Part shown: one piece after another, positions 17,038 through 26,207 of the stretch
Layout of the letters: each line of letters begins with the position of its first letter
How positions within the stretch are numbered: position 1 is the stretch's first letter
Assembly (NCBI RefSeq): GCF_003003235.1
Contig: NZ_PVUE01000008.1
Location: 1 to 64,000, forward strand
DNA from: Antricoccus suffuscus
Lineage (GTDB): Bacteria; Actinomycetota; Actinomycetes; Mycobacteriales; Antricoccaceae
Direction of reading: 5' to 3'
Length of the DNA: 64,000 nt
Program-made: the position numbers and the translations under genes
Notes under the pieces: model-generated
The model's input: only the letters and a program-made list of their open reading frames with translations
The model's database searches: none
Told to the model about the DNA's origin: nothing

Positions 17038-18213
17038 ATGGAATTTCGTCGTATCTCAGGTATGCCGCCGTACGTATTCACGATTATCGACTCGTTGAAG
17101 ATAGAGGCGCGCCGAGCCGGGATCGACGTCATCGACCTGGGCTTTGGCAATCCCGACCTGCCCTCGCCGAAGATCGCGGTCGACAAACTGACCGAGGCGG
17201 CGCGTAACACGCGCAATCATCGTTATTCCTCGTCGCGGGGTCTGCCCAAGCTGCGGCTGGCCTTCGCGGATCTCTACAAGCGGCGGTTCAACGTCGACCT
17301 CGACCCCGAGACGGAGGTCATCTCGACGATCGGCGCCAAAGAGGGCTTCTCGCACCTCATGTGGGTGCTGCTGCAAGCGGGAGATGCCGCGCTCGTGCCG
17401 GCCCCGTCGTACCCGATTCACATCTGGGGACCGCTGTTCGCCGGTGCCGCGGTTCGCGAGATCCGGATGGGCACTCAGGAAAACCTGTTCGACAACATCG
17501 TGGAAGCCTACGAATACTCCTGGCCAAAGCCGCGGGTCATAGTGCTGTCGTTCCCGCACAACCCGACCACTGCCTGCGTAGACCTGGAATTCTTCCAGCG
17601 GGTCGTCGACTTCGCGCGTGAGAAAGAAGTGATCGTCGTACACGACAACGCGTACGCCGAGCTCGGGTTCGACGACTGGGAGCCGCCGTCGATCCTGCAG
17701 GCCGACGGCGCGAAGGAGTGTGCCGTCGAGCTTTACTCGATGACTAAGTCGTTTTCGATGGCCGGCTGGCGGATGGCCTTCATGGCAGGCAACAGTGAGG
17801 TCATCGGTGCGTTGGGGAAGCTCAAGTCCTACCTGGACTACGGCACGTTCCAGCCGATCCAGATCGCGGCCACGGTCACCCTCAACGAGGACCAGGACCA
17901 CCCCAAGGAAGTTCAGCCGATCTACCAGTCGCGGCGCGACACTCTGGTCAGCGGCCTCAACAACATCGGTTGGAACGTCGAACCGCCAAAGGGCACGATG
18001 TTTCTTTGGGCACCAATCCCGGAGCCATACCGTCATATGGATTCGGTCGAGTTCGCTTCCATGTTAATCAAGGAAGCGCATGTTGCAGTATCTCCAGGCG
18101 TGGGTTTCGGGCCCGGCGGAGAAGGCAATGTGAGATTCGCATTGATCGAAAATGAGGAGCGGATCAAGCAAGGAATGCGGGGGCTCAAGAAGGCACTGCC
18201 CAAACTCGGGTAG
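17038..18213 (+). CDS. Class I PLP aminotransferase, AlaC/LL-DAP-aminotransferase-like
   Basis: This 391-residue fold-type I aminotransferase has GFGNPDLPSP near the N-terminus, the PLP-contacting PHNPTT segment and the D/Y pair in VHDNAYAELGF. The Schiff-base lysine is in SMTKSFSMAGWRMAF. The C-terminal arginine region (GNVRFALIE) binds the substrate carboxylate. The closest characterised relatives are alanine (AlaC) and LL-diaminopimelate aminotransferases, so an alanine/2-oxoglutarate reaction is likely. It is a single gene, 43 bp after the TetR stop. Confidence 0.8.
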   Translation: MEFRRISGMPPYVFTIIDSLKIEARRAGIDVIDLGFGNPDLPSPKIAVDKLTEAARNTRNHRYSSSRGLPKLRLAFADLYKRRFNVDLDPETEVISTIGAKEGFSHLMWVLLQAGDAALVPAPSYPIHIWGPLFAGAAVREIRMGTQENLFDNIVEAYEYSWPKPRVIVLSFPHNPTTACVDLEFFQRVVDFAREKEVIVVHDNAYAELGFDDWEPPSILQADGAKECAVELYSMTKSFSMAGWRMAFMAGNSEVIGALGKLKSYLDYGTFQPIQIAATVTLNEDQDHPKEVQPIYQSRRDTLVSGLNNIGWNVEPPKGTMFLWAPIPEPYRHMDSVEFASMLIKEAHVAVSPGVGFGPGGEGNVRFALIENEERIKQGMRGLKKALPKLG

Positions 18214-18248
18214 CCGCCCCCGCCTATCGAAACGGAAGTAGGCGGCAG

Positions 18249-19355
18249 TTGACGAAGATCGTGTTGTTTGGTGCGACCGGATACACCGGTCAGCTCGTGG
18301 CGGAGTCCCTCGTGAAGCGTGGGGTCTCACCGGTCCTTGCCGCCCGGAACGCCGAAGCGCTCGCAGATCTTGCCGGCCGGCTCGGCGGCGACCTACCGAC
18401 CCAGGTAGCCAATGTCGACGACCCGGCGAGCGTCGCGGCGCTCGTGGACGCTGGCGACGTACTCATCAGCACTGTCGGGCCGTTTGCGCGCTGGGGCTCG
18501 GTCGCGGTGGAGGCCGCCGTCGCGAAGGGCGCCCATTACCTCGACTCAACGGGCGAAGGTCACTTCATTAGGCAGGTCTTCGAAACCTACGGGCCGCAGG
18601 CCGATGCTGCTGGAGTGACGCTGATGACGGCCCTCGGCTACGACTGGGCGCCGGGCAATCTTGCCGGTGCGCTTGCCGTCGAGCGAGGCGGTGAGGCGGT
18701 GATCGGCGTTAGGGTCGGCTACTTCAACGTCGGGAAGCGCACGGATAAGCCGACGATGTCCGGTGGGACGATGGCCTCGAGTGCCGGGGCGATGTTCTAC
18801 CCGTCGTACAGCTTCCTCGGCGGTCAGATCGTTACCGAGAGTACGGCGACCCGCAAGCACGACTTCGGCGAGCTAGAGGAGGGGCGGCGCGCGAGAGCAT
18901 TCAGCATCGGCTCTACAGAAGCGTTCTCGCTGCCGCGGGTATATCCGCAGTTGACCGATGTCGATGTCTATCTCGGCTGGAACGACCCGGACAAGGTGCA
19001 GGCACAGGTGGCCGCCCTCGCCCCGGTCCTCGCGGACCCGGAGGCGCGCGCGAAGCTGATCGCCGACACCGACGCCAAGACACCGGGTTCGACCGGCGGA
19101 CCGGACGCCGAAACCCGCGCGCTCAGCAGCGCGGTCATCCTCGCCGAGGGCGTCAACGCCGACGGCGATGTGGTGTCGACAGTTCGCTGCGAAGGCGTTA
19201 ACGGCTACGACTTCACCGCCGACTTCATCGCTCTGGTCGCCGACAAGATCGCCGCGGGTGACGTTTCGGTGCCAGGCGCGATCGGCCCGGTAGAGGCGTT
19301 CGGGCGGGCAAAACTCGAGGAGTACGTCGCCGAGTCCGGACTGACCTGCAACTAG
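18249..19355 (+). CDS. Saccharopine dehydrogenase-like NAD(P)-binding protein (trans-acting enoyl reductase type)
   Basis: The 368-residue protein has an N-terminal Rossmann fold (VLFGATGYTGQLVAESL, residues 5-21), followed by DSTGEGHF and YDWAPGNLAG, as in bacterial saccharopine-dehydrogenase-related reductases. In mycobacteria relatives act as trans-acting enoyl reductases in lipid synthesis, but no polyketide synthase is nearby. It starts with TTG. The PaaX gene begins 3 bp after its stop, so the two are probably cotranscribed. Confidence 0.7.
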   Translation: MTKIVLFGATGYTGQLVAESLVKRGVSPVLAARNAEALADLAGRLGGDLPTQVANVDDPASVAALVDAGDVLISTVGPFARWGSVAVEAAVAKGAHYLDSTGEGHFIRQVFETYGPQADAAGVTLMTALGYDWAPGNLAGALAVERGGEAVIGVRVGYFNVGKRTDKPTMSGGTMASSAGAMFYPSYSFLGGQIVTESTATRKHDFGELEEGRRARAFSIGSTEAFSLPRVYPQLTDVDVYLGWNDPDKVQAQVAALAPVLADPEARAKLIADTDAKTPGSTGGPDAETRALSSAVILAEGVNADGDVVSTVRCEGVNGYDFTADFIALVADKIAAGDVSVPGAIGPVEAFGRAKLEEYVAESGLTCN

Positions 19356-19358
19356 CCG

Positions 19359-20264
19359 ATGAGCGACAGCAACGGAACAACGGGCGGGTTCAACGGGGTC
19401 GGGATGAGCGCGCCGGCGTCGCTGATTCCCTTCCTGTTCGGATGCAGTCGACTGGAGGGGTTCCCTGGTACGCCGCTCATTCGGTTACTCGGTGACCTCG
19501 GTGTCACCGAAGCCGCCGCCCGTACGACGCTGGCCCGGCTGCGTGCCAGCGGCAGTCTCACGTCGACCCGGTTCGGGCGTCGTTCGCAGTACCGGCTATC
19601 CGGCCCGATGAAGGCAGCGTTCGATCGGGCCCGGGAGCGCCCCGATGAGGGTCGCTGGGACGGCGGCTTTCACGGGATCATCTACGGCGTACCGGAACGC
19701 GACCGTTACTTCCGCGACATGCTCCGGCTGGAGATGACGCGGCTAGGCTATGCGCCGCTGCGCCCGGGACTGATGATCTCGCCGCGTGACCGGTTTGATG
19801 CGCTGGCTCCGGCGCTCGAAGGGATGCCGAACGGGGCTTACGCCATGCGATCCTGGATCGGGCTCACGCTCGCCGACGCACGCGAAAGCGCCGAGCGCGC
19901 GTGGTGCCTGAAACTGTTGGAGCGCGAGTACGCGCGACAGGCAAAGATGTTACAGCGGCTCAGCCGCGGCAACCGGTCGATCCGACCGGACGCGGCGACG
20001 CTGCGCAATTTCTTCCAGCATCAGCGGACGATCTTGGGCCTCTACCTGCGCGATCCGCGGCTACCGAGCGATCTGTTGCCGTCGTCGTGGCCAATCCACG
20101 AGGTCGACATGGCTCGGCGCGCGTTTCGTGAGACGTGGTCTCCGTCGATCATCCGATACATCGACTCAGTCATTGAGCAGACCGGTACCGGCGACATCGC
20201 GTTGGTCGACGCGCGTGCGGTCCAATTCATCCGCAACGAACACTCGATGCGTCACGCTGAGTGA
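19359..20264 (+). CDS. PaaX-family transcriptional regulator
   Basis: The 301-residue protein has an N-terminal winged helix (PGTPLIRLLGDLGVTEAAAR, then TTLARLRASG) and the longer central and C-terminal domains of PaaX-like repressors, which often sense aryl-CoA or other acyl-CoA esters. No phenylacetate genes are in the window. It sits directly behind the saccharopine-dehydrogenase-like gene, which may be its target. Confidence 0.75.
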   Translation: MSDSNGTTGGFNGVGMSAPASLIPFLFGCSRLEGFPGTPLIRLLGDLGVTEAAARTTLARLRASGSLTSTRFGRRSQYRLSGPMKAAFDRARERPDEGRWDGGFHGIIYGVPERDRYFRDMLRLEMTRLGYAPLRPGLMISPRDRFDALAPALEGMPNGAYAMRSWIGLTLADARESAERAWCLKLLEREYARQAKMLQRLSRGNRSIRPDAATLRNFFQHQRTILGLYLRDPRLPSDLLPSSWPIHEVDMARRAFRETWSPSIIRYIDSVIEQTGTGDIALVDARAVQFIRNEHSMRHAE

Positions 20265-20318
20265 CTGCGGGCAGGCGGGCTCGGTCTGGTTGGCGCCGGT
20301 TTCCCTCCAGTCATGTTT

Positions 20319-20362
20319 GCGTCCGGCAAAGTGGTCGCCTTACCGACCACCTTGCCGGACGC
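20319..20362. terminator. GCGTCCGGC hairpin, copy 1
   Basis: Arms at 20319-20337 and 20344-20362 pair over 19 positions with one G-T wobble, around a six-base loop. It lies between the convergent PaaX and ABC permease genes, so it can terminate both. There is no strong U-tract. Nearly the same sequence occurs at 30538 and 32365, so it is also a dispersed repeat. Confidence 0.7.
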
Positions 20363-20392
20363 TACACGGCATTCGGGCGCCCGAGCTAACGT

Positions 20393-21985
20393 TTAGCCGA
20401 CGTCGCGACGGCGGAACCCGACGAATCCCGCGATGCCTAGCGCGATGGCGACCACGCACAACCAGAGCACCGGCGCCGCCGAGAACTCGCCGCCAGGCAA
20501 CCGGGGCGTGTGCGCGAATGGCGACACGTTCATGACCGCCTTGTTCAGGCCGAGCACATCCCCGAACTGGCCGAGGATCAGAAACACGACCAGCGCGACC
20601 CAGCCGCCGACGACGAACCGCGGCGCGAGGCCGAATAGCGCGACGACGATCGCGGTGAGCACCCAGATCGCCGGTAGCTGCGCGATCCCGGCCCCGAGCA
20701 TCTGGCCGACGGCGTGACCGATGCGGCCGGTGCTCGCGCCGTACGACAGCCCGCTGGCCAGGCCGAACCCGACCATCAGCACGGTCGTCCCGACGAGCGC
20801 GATGACGATGTGGCTGACGAGTAGCCGGGGGCGCGTGACTGCGCCGGCCAGCAATGGCTCGGCGCGCAGTGCCGTCTCCTCGGCCCGCAGCCGGGAAGCG
20901 GCCTGGATACCGTACGCCGCTGCGACGACTCCGAGCATGCCTATTTCGGTGGCTAGGAACGCGTTGGTCAGGTCGGAGACACCGCCGAGCTTAGTAATCA
21001 GGTCCTTGGCGGCCGGCGTGTCGATGAGCCCGCCGACACCGGAGGCGACGCCGCCCATGATGAACCCCAGGATGACGAAGCCGGCCAGCCAGCCATAGAG
21101 GGACCCGCGCTGTAGCCGCCACGCTAGCGCGAGTGGGCTGCGCAGCGTGACCCCGGCGCGGGCGTGACCGAGACGGGGCCGCAGTACGCCGGCGCCGAGG
21201 TCCCGGCCGGCCCGCACGGCGTACGCCGCACCGACGGCAAGCACGGCGAAGGCGACGATGATGAGCGCGACCCACCAGCGGTTGCCTCCGAAGGGCCGGA
21301 TCTGGGCGACCCAGCCCATCGGTGACAGCCACGCGAGCCAGTGCAGTCCGTTTCCAGCGTCGGATACGGCCCGTACGACGTACGCCGCACCGAGCACAGT
21401 GATCGCAGTCCCGGTCGCGGCGCGGGTGCTCTCGGTCAACTGTGCGGTGATGGCCGCGACGGCCGCGAAGGCGATTCCGGTGCAGGCCCACGCGAGCCCG
21501 AACGCGATCGATCCCACTGCGGGTAGACCGGCGCCGATGAGCCCGAGTGCCGTCAGCACGCCGAGCGCGACGCTCGATCCACCGGCGACGATGAGTGCCG
21601 CGGTCAGTGGTGCGCGGCGGCCGACGACGCCTGCGCTGAGTAGCTCGAGCCGGCCGCTTTCTTCTTCGGCTCGCGAGTGCCGTACGACCGTGATGACCAT
21701 CAGTACGCCGACAAACAGTGCTCCGAGGCTGGTCATCTTGAGCATCGCGATCCCGCCCGGGTTCGTCGGGTCGTAGATGCGGCCATAGAGCGCGATCAAT
21801 GCGGGGCTGGCGTTGCTGGTCTGTGCGGCGGCGGCTCGGGCCTGCTCGGTGGGGTACAGACTCACGGTGGCCCCTGCCGAGCCGGCTGCCGTTGCCACGA
21901 AGATCAGCAGCCACACCGGCATCATGATCCGGTCGCGCCGCAACGCGAGCCGCACGAGTGTGCCGGTGCCTTCGTAACCACTCAT
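20393..21985 (-). CDS. ABC-2 type exporter permease
   Basis: This 530-residue polytopic protein has about twelve hydrophobic segments in two similar halves. It resembles actinobacterial antibiotic-exporter permeases (tetronasin TnrB3-like group). The ATG at 21985 overlaps the stop of the ATPase gene by ATGA. With the ATPase it forms an exporter for an unknown, probably hydrophobic, compound. Confidence 0.8.
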   Translation of the reverse strand: MSGYEGTGTLVRLALRRDRIMMPVWLLIFVATAAGSAGATVSLYPTEQARAAAAQTSNASPALIALYGRIYDPTNPGGIAMLKMTSLGALFVGVLMVITVVRHSRAEEESGRLELLSAGVVGRRAPLTAALIVAGGSSVALGVLTALGLIGAGLPAVGSIAFGLAWACTGIAFAAVAAITAQLTESTRAATGTAITVLGAAYVVRAVSDAGNGLHWLAWLSPMGWVAQIRPFGGNRWWVALIIVAFAVLAVGAAYAVRAGRDLGAGVLRPRLGHARAGVTLRSPLALAWRLQRGSLYGWLAGFVILGFIMGGVASGVGGLIDTPAAKDLITKLGGVSDLTNAFLATEIGMLGVVAAAYGIQAASRLRAEETALRAEPLLAGAVTRPRLLVSHIVIALVGTTVLMVGFGLASGLSYGASTGRIGHAVGQMLGAGIAQLPAIWVLTAIVVALFGLAPRFVVGGWVALVVFLILGQFGDVLGLNKAVMNVSPFAHTPRLPGGEFSAAPVLWLCVVAIALGIAGFVGFRRRDVG

Positions 21986-22926
21986 CGGGTGCCCGCCGTG
22001 GCGCCGTCGTCCGTCGTACTGTTCGCGCCGGTGCGGTAGTGCCGCATGAACAGCTCTTCCAGGGTCGGCGGCTGGCTGTTGAGGGTTTGTACGCCGTACC
22101 CGCCCAGGTGTTTGAGCAGGTCGCCGAGACTTTTGGTGTCGACATCGAAGCGTGCACGGGTGCCGTCGACGCGCAGATCGTGCACGCCTTCGAGCATGTC
22201 CAGTCCGTGCGGTGCTTCGGCCAGTACGACGTCGATCGACGTACGGGTCAGATGCCGCATCTCGGCGAGCGTGCCCGACTCGACCCGCCGGCCGTCCTTG
22301 ATAATCGTCACTCGGTCGCATAGCCGCTCGACCTCGGAGAGGATGTGGCTGGACAGCAGCACCGTGCGGCCGCGGCCGCGTTCCTCCTGGATGCAGTCGC
22401 TGAAGACGCTCTCCATCAGCGGATCGAGCCCGGAGGTCGGTTCATCGAGGATCAGCAGCTCGACATCGGAGCAGAGCGCGGCGACCAGCGCCACCTTCTG
22501 TCGGTTGCCTTTGGAGTAGGTGCGGCTCTTCTTGCGCGGGTCGAGGTCGAACCGTTCGAGCAGGTCCGCCCGGCGGGTCTCGTCGAGCCCGCCGCGTAGC
22601 CGGCCGAGCAGATCGATGACCTCGCCGCCCGAGAGATTAGGCCAGAGACTGACATCGCCGGGCACATAGGCCAGTCGGCGGTGTAGGGAAGCGACATCGT
22701 GCCAGGGGTCGCCGCCAAGAAGGCGGACCGCGCCGGAGCCCGAATCGGCTCGCAACAGGCCCAGCAGCACTCGGATGGTGGTGGACTTTCCTGCGCCGTT
22801 CGGGCCGAGGAATCCGTGAACCTCGCCGGCCTCGACCTGCAGGTCAAGACTGTCGAGCGCGCGCGTGGTGCCGAACGTCTTGGTGAGACTCGTGACCGAG
22901 ATGGCCGCGCTGGATGAGTTCGTCAT
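21982..22926 (-). CDS. ABC exporter ATP-binding protein
   Basis: The 314-residue ATPase has Walker [10 protein letters not shown], signature YSKGNRQKV (degenerate LSGGQ), Walker [13 protein letters not shown] and the H-loop SSHIL. The degenerate signature is usual in drug-exporter ATPases of this group. A C-terminal extension of about 90 residues follows, as in DrrA-like proteins. It is the first gene of the exporter operon and is divergent from a GbsR/MarR regulator over a short intergenic region holding a palindrome. Confidence 0.85.
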   Translation of the reverse strand: MTNSSSAAISVTSLTKTFGTTRALDSLDLQVEAGEVHGFLGPNGAGKSTTIRVLLGLLRADSGSGAVRLLGGDPWHDVASLHRRLAYVPGDVSLWPNLSGGEVIDLLGRLRGGLDETRRADLLERFDLDPRKKSRTYSKGNRQKVALVAALCSDVELLILDEPTSGLDPLMESVFSDCIQEERGRGRTVLLSSHILSEVERLCDRVTIIKDGRRVESGTLAEMRHLTRTSIDVVLAEAPHGLDMLEGVHDLRVDGTRARFDVDTKSLGDLLKHLGGYGVQTLNSQPPTLEELFMRHYRTGANSTTDDGATAGTR

Positions 22927-22946
22927 GCAGACGACGCTACGCTTAT

Positions 22947-22962
22947 TTCAGAAATTTGTGAA
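22947..22962. promoter_or_regulatory. Palindromic operator between ABC exporter and GbsR/MarR regulator
   Basis: TTCAGAAATTTGTGAA matches its reverse complement at 14 of 16 positions. It lies in the 64-bp divergent intergenic region, which is AT-rich against a GC-rich background. It is well placed for the MarR-type dimer encoded at 22991 to control both directions. Confidence 0.55.
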
Positions 22963-22990
22963 GATTAAAAAAGATGGGTAGATTGGGGGC

Positions 22991-23491
22991 ATGTCTCCCA
23001 GCCCGGCCGTCGACCCGCACTCGGTTTTTGTCGAGAAGATGGGCAACGACTTGGTCAGGGCCGGCATGCCGCGGATGGCGGCCCGGGTATTCGCCGCAGT
23101 GTTATCGAGCGAGGGCGGCAAGATGACGGCGGCCGACCTCGGCGAACTACTCAAGGCCAGTCCTGCGGCGATCTCCGGAGCGGTGCGCTACCTCGAGCAG
23201 GTCGACATGGTTGTGCGATATCGCGAGCCCGGGTCGCGGCGGGACGTTTTCGCGCTCGGCGAGGACGTGTGGTACGAAGCGTTCGCGCACAAGGACGAGG
23301 TGCTGTCGCAATGGATGCAGACAGCCGCCGAGGGCGTCGAGCTCTTCGGCGTCGACACGGAAGTCGGCCGCCGTCTCGACGAGGCGCGGGAGTTCGACCT
23401 GTTCATGATCGAAGAGGTGCCGCTTCTGATCGAACGCTGGCGAGTGCGCCGCGACAAGCTGCGCGCCGAGCGCGGAGACCAGCCCGACTGA
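22991..23491 (+). CDS. GbsR/MarR-family transcriptional regulator
   Basis: The 166-residue winged-helix protein has the recognition region KMTAADLGELLKASPAAISG, then AVRYLEQVDMVVRYREPGSR with RRD in the wing. Its position, divergent from the ABC exporter genes and separated by a near-perfect palindrome, suggests it represses the exporter and itself. Confidence 0.8.
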   Translation: MSPSPAVDPHSVFVEKMGNDLVRAGMPRMAARVFAAVLSSEGGKMTAADLGELLKASPAAISGAVRYLEQVDMVVRYREPGSRRDVFALGEDVWYEAFAHKDEVLSQWMQTAAEGVELFGVDTEVGRRLDEAREFDLFMIEEVPLLIERWRVRRDKLRAERGDQPD

Positions 23492-23530
23492 CCGGCGACT
23501 AGTTCGGTCGTTCCCACATACGATGCACCC

Positions 23531-24232
23531 ATGCTCAGTACGACGACCGCTACCGCGTCGCCACCGGTACGTCAGCTAGCGGCGCTCTCGCTCGCCGGGA
23601 TCGTGGTCGCCGGGATCGCGGTCGCGGCCCTCCACTTTGTTCCGCCGACGTCGCGACTGGATCCTTACCACGAGACCATCAGCGCCTACGGGCTTTCCGA
23701 GCTCGGCTGGGTCTTCAACGGCGCGGTTGTGCTGCTCGCGCTGTCGTCGCTATTGCTTGTCGTCGCGCTCGTCCTGGACAAGCAACTGAAACCGCTGTCG
23801 GTGGGCACGGTGATGTTGACGCTGTGGGCGGTTGGAATGGCGGGCGTGGCGGCGTTCGAGAAGACCAACTGGGCGATCGGGCCGAGCGTCGCCGGCTCGA
23901 TCCACCGCGCGGCGAGCATCGTGGCGTTTCTGGCATTGCCGATCGGCGCCGGGTGGCTCATCGGTACGGCGCTACGCCGCCCGGTCGTACCGGGTCGCGG
24001 CCTGCTCGTTGCGGCGCTAGTCTTCACGGTGTCGTCGGTGGTTTACATGGGCTACCTGGTCTGGATGGTCGCCGACGCGCGCTCTGCAGGAGCTCAGTGG
24101 TGGCAGGCCATTCCGCTCGGCCTCACCGAACGGATCCTCGTCGTCCTCGAGGTCGGAGTCCTCATCTGCCTCGCGCTGCGCACCGCGCGATCCGTCACGA
24201 AAAACCCGCGATCCGTCACGAATGTCCGCTGA
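23531..24232 (+). CDS. DUF998 membrane protein whose C-terminus is encoded by a tandem repeat
   Basis: The 233-residue protein has about six membrane helices and the DPYHETISAYGLSELGW region typical of DUF998 proteins (function unknown). The last 13 residues, SVTKNPRSVTNVR, and the stop codon come from the first units of the 21-bp repeat array at 24187. The repeat may have extended or replaced the original end of the gene. Confidence 0.75.
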   Translation: MLSTTTATASPPVRQLAALSLAGIVVAGIAVAALHFVPPTSRLDPYHETISAYGLSELGWVFNGAVVLLALSSLLLVVALVLDKQLKPLSVGTVMLTLWAVGMAGVAAFEKTNWAIGPSVAGSIHRAASIVAFLALPIGAGWLIGTALRRPVVPGRGLLVAALVFTVSSVVYMGYLVWMVADARSAGAQWWQAIPLGLTERILVVLEVGVLICLALRTARSVTKNPRSVTNVR

Positions 24233-24290
24233 TCCGTCACGAAAAACCCGCGATCCGTCACGAATATCCGCTGATCCGTCACGTACGAGG
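24187..24290. repeat. 21-bp tandem repeat array (GATCCGTCAC family), alternating units
   Basis: Five units start at 24187, 24208, 24229, 24250 and 24271. Two versions alternate, one ending GAAAAACCC and one ending GAATGTCCG or GAATATCCG, giving a 42-bp higher-order period. The array begins inside the DUF998 gene and supplies its stop. The core GATCCGTCACG is identical in all five units. It belongs with the arrays at 14442 and 41815. Confidence 0.85.
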
Positions 24291-24392
24291 ACACCTTGGG
24301 TAGGAAGGGTGCGCTTCAAGCACGAAACGACCTGCGCTAAGCGTCAGTTTCCTGTGCGAAGCGCGAGGTCGTCTCGCGGTTGAGGTGAGGAG

Positions 24393-25181
24393 CTACTTGC
24401 CGCGCTTCTTGATCAGCAGGATGATCCCGATGAGCGCGAGCAGTGCGCCCACGACCGGGATTGCGCGCTTAGCGACAGTTCCACCGGCAAGCTCCAGCAA
24501 GTCGATCGGCTCCGGTTCGGTTGACTGCACGGGCCGGGGACTGCTGACCGGCTTGGCGGCCGAACCCGCAGCCGTTGCACCGGCTCCTGCAGCCGCGGCG
24601 CCGGCATCGCGAAGGGCATGTTTGCCGGCGTCATCGTCCGTCGCCGAACTTCCACTGGCCGTCGACCCAGCCGCGGCCACCCCGCCTGCGGTCGATGCGG
24701 CGGTGCCATCAGCGGCCGTCGAAGTATCTGCCGAGTTGTCCTCGGACAGCTTGCCGGCCAGGCAGTCGGCGAACTGGCCGATGAGCTTGTTGCCGACATC
24801 GACCATCACGCCGCGACCGAACTGGGCCGGCTTCCCGGTGATGTTCAGGTCGGTGACGACCTTGACCGTCGTCGACTCGCCATCGGCGACCAGGCCCGCA
24901 GTGATCTTGGCGGACGCCGTACCGTTGCCGCGCGAGTCACGGCCGCGCGCGTCGATGACCGCGGTGTTGGTCTGTTCGTTTTTCTCAACGAACTTCGCCT
25001 GTCCCTTGTATGTCAGGTTGATCGGGCCGAGCTTCACCTTGACCGAGCCGGTGAAGTCGTCGCCGTCGACGCTGTCGATGGACGCGCCGGGCATGCACGG
25101 AGCGATCTGCTCGATGTCGAGCAGGATCGGCCAGGCCTTCTCGACCGTCACGGGGATGGAAAAGCTGTGCTCGAGCTCCAT
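24393..25181 (-). CDS. coxG: CoxG-like SRPBCC protein with membrane tail (carbon monoxide dehydrogenase subunit G)
   Basis: Residues 1-145 form the CoxG/SRPBCC domain (MELEHSFSIPV, then IAPCMPGASI and VKVKLGPINLTYKG). An Ala/Ser/Thr-rich linker follows, then a C-terminal hydrophobic segment before KKRGK, predicted to anchor the protein in the membrane. CoxG recruits Mo-hydroxylases of the CO dehydrogenase type to the membrane. It follows coxM but is separated by 171 bp holding a strong hairpin, so it may be transcribed at a different level. Confidence 0.8.
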   Translation of the reverse strand: MELEHSFSIPVTVEKAWPILLDIEQIAPCMPGASIDSVDGDDFTGSVKVKLGPINLTYKGQAKFVEKNEQTNTAVIDARGRDSRGNGTASAKITAGLVADGESTTVKVVTDLNITGKPAQFGRGVMVDVGNKLIGQFADCLAGKLSEDNSADTSTAADGTAASTAGGVAAAGSTASGSSATDDDAGKHALRDAGAAAAGAGATAAGSAAKPVSSPRPVQSTEPEPIDLLELAGGTVAKRAIPVVGALLALIGIILLIKKRGK

Positions 25182-25293
25182 TGCTGCTCCTTATCGAAGA
25201 ATTCGGTAACGGTCTATACCTTACGTCCCAGCCGTACGAGGGCGCATTCGAGCACACGCCCCGTCAGATGTCCCGGCCGAGCCAGGGTGCGAG

Positions 25294-25335
25294 CGAGCAC
25301 ATGTACCGGTCTCGATTGGCCGGTACATGTGCTCG
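25294..25335. terminator. Strong hairpin between coxM and coxG
   Basis: CGAGCACATGTACCGG (25294-25309) is repeated exactly in inverse orientation at 25320-25335 around a ten-base loop, giving 16 perfect pairs. No U-tract follows on the minus strand. It may act as a partial terminator, an RNA-stability element or a protein-binding palindrome that separates coxG expression from coxSLM. Confidence 0.6.
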
Positions 25336-25352
25336 TCGTCGACAGAATTGGG

Positions 25353-26207
25353 CTAAATGCCGGCGGCGGCGGTAACCGCCCGCTTGGTGAGCACCTTGGC
25401 CAGGTGCACGCGGTAGTCGGCCTTCGCGGAGAGGTCGTCGGTCGGATTGGTGCCCTCGGCCGCCTGCTGCGCTGCGGCCTCGATGGTTTGCGCGTTGGCC
25501 GGTTTGCCGACGAGTGCCTGCTCGACGGCGGTGGCGCGGACCGGCACGGTGGACATGTTGGTCAGTGCTACCCGAGCGTCGGTGATATTGCCACCTTCGA
25601 CCTTGACCGCTGCGGCGACGCCGACGGTCGCCCATGCCTGCGCCATCCGGTTGAACTTCTCGTAGCGCACGCCGTACCCGACCTGCTTGGGGAAGCTGAT
25701 GCCCACCAGCACGTCGCCCTCACCGAGCACGGTCGTGAGGTAGTCCTGGAAGAAGTCGGCGGCCGCGACGGTACGCCGGCCGCCGGAGCCGGCAACCTCG
25801 AAGGTCGCGTCGAGGGCGACCGCCACGGCGCCGAGATCTCCGGCCGGATCGGCGTGCGCAAGCGCGCCGCCCAGCGTGCCCCGGTTGCGCACTTGCCGGT
25901 CCGCGACCGTGTCGGTCGCGGCAGTCAGCAGCGGCAGATGTTGACCGATCAACGCGTTGGTCAGTACGTCGGCATGGGTCACCATCGAGCCGATGGTGAT
26001 GTTGTCGCCGTCCTCGGTGACTTGCCGCAGTTCCTCGATGCGGCCGAGGTCGACCACGGTGGACGGTGCGGCCAGCCGCAGCCGAAGCACCGGGATAAAC
26101 GACTGACCTCCGGCTAGGATTTTGGCGTCTTCGCCGCCGCTTGCCAGTGCGCTGACCGCTTCGTCGACAGAGGTCGGCCGTGCGTAATCAAAGCTTGACG
26201 GGATCAT
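25353..26207 (-). CDS. coxM: CoxM-type FAD-binding subunit of a molybdenum hydroxylase
   Basis: The 284-residue subunit binds FAD and passes electrons from the Fe-S subunit to the acceptor. It has the conserved AGGQSFIPVLRLRL near residue 32 and RNRGTLGGALAHADPAGD near residue 105, the FAD pyrophosphate-binding motifs. Its start overlaps the coxL stop by ATGA. Order S-L-M is usual for form II enzymes. Confidence 0.85.
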   Translation of the reverse strand: MIPSSFDYARPTSVDEAVSALASGGEDAKILAGGQSFIPVLRLRLAAPSTVVDLGRIEELRQVTEDGDNITIGSMVTHADVLTNALIGQHLPLLTAATDTVADRQVRNRGTLGGALAHADPAGDLGAVAVALDATFEVAGSGGRRTVAAADFFQDYLTTVLGEGDVLVGISFPKQVGYGVRYEKFNRMAQAWATVGVAAAVKVEGGNITDARVALTNMSTVPVRATAVEQALVGKPANAQTIEAAAQQAAEGTNPTDDLSAKADYRVHLAKVLTKRAVTAAAGI

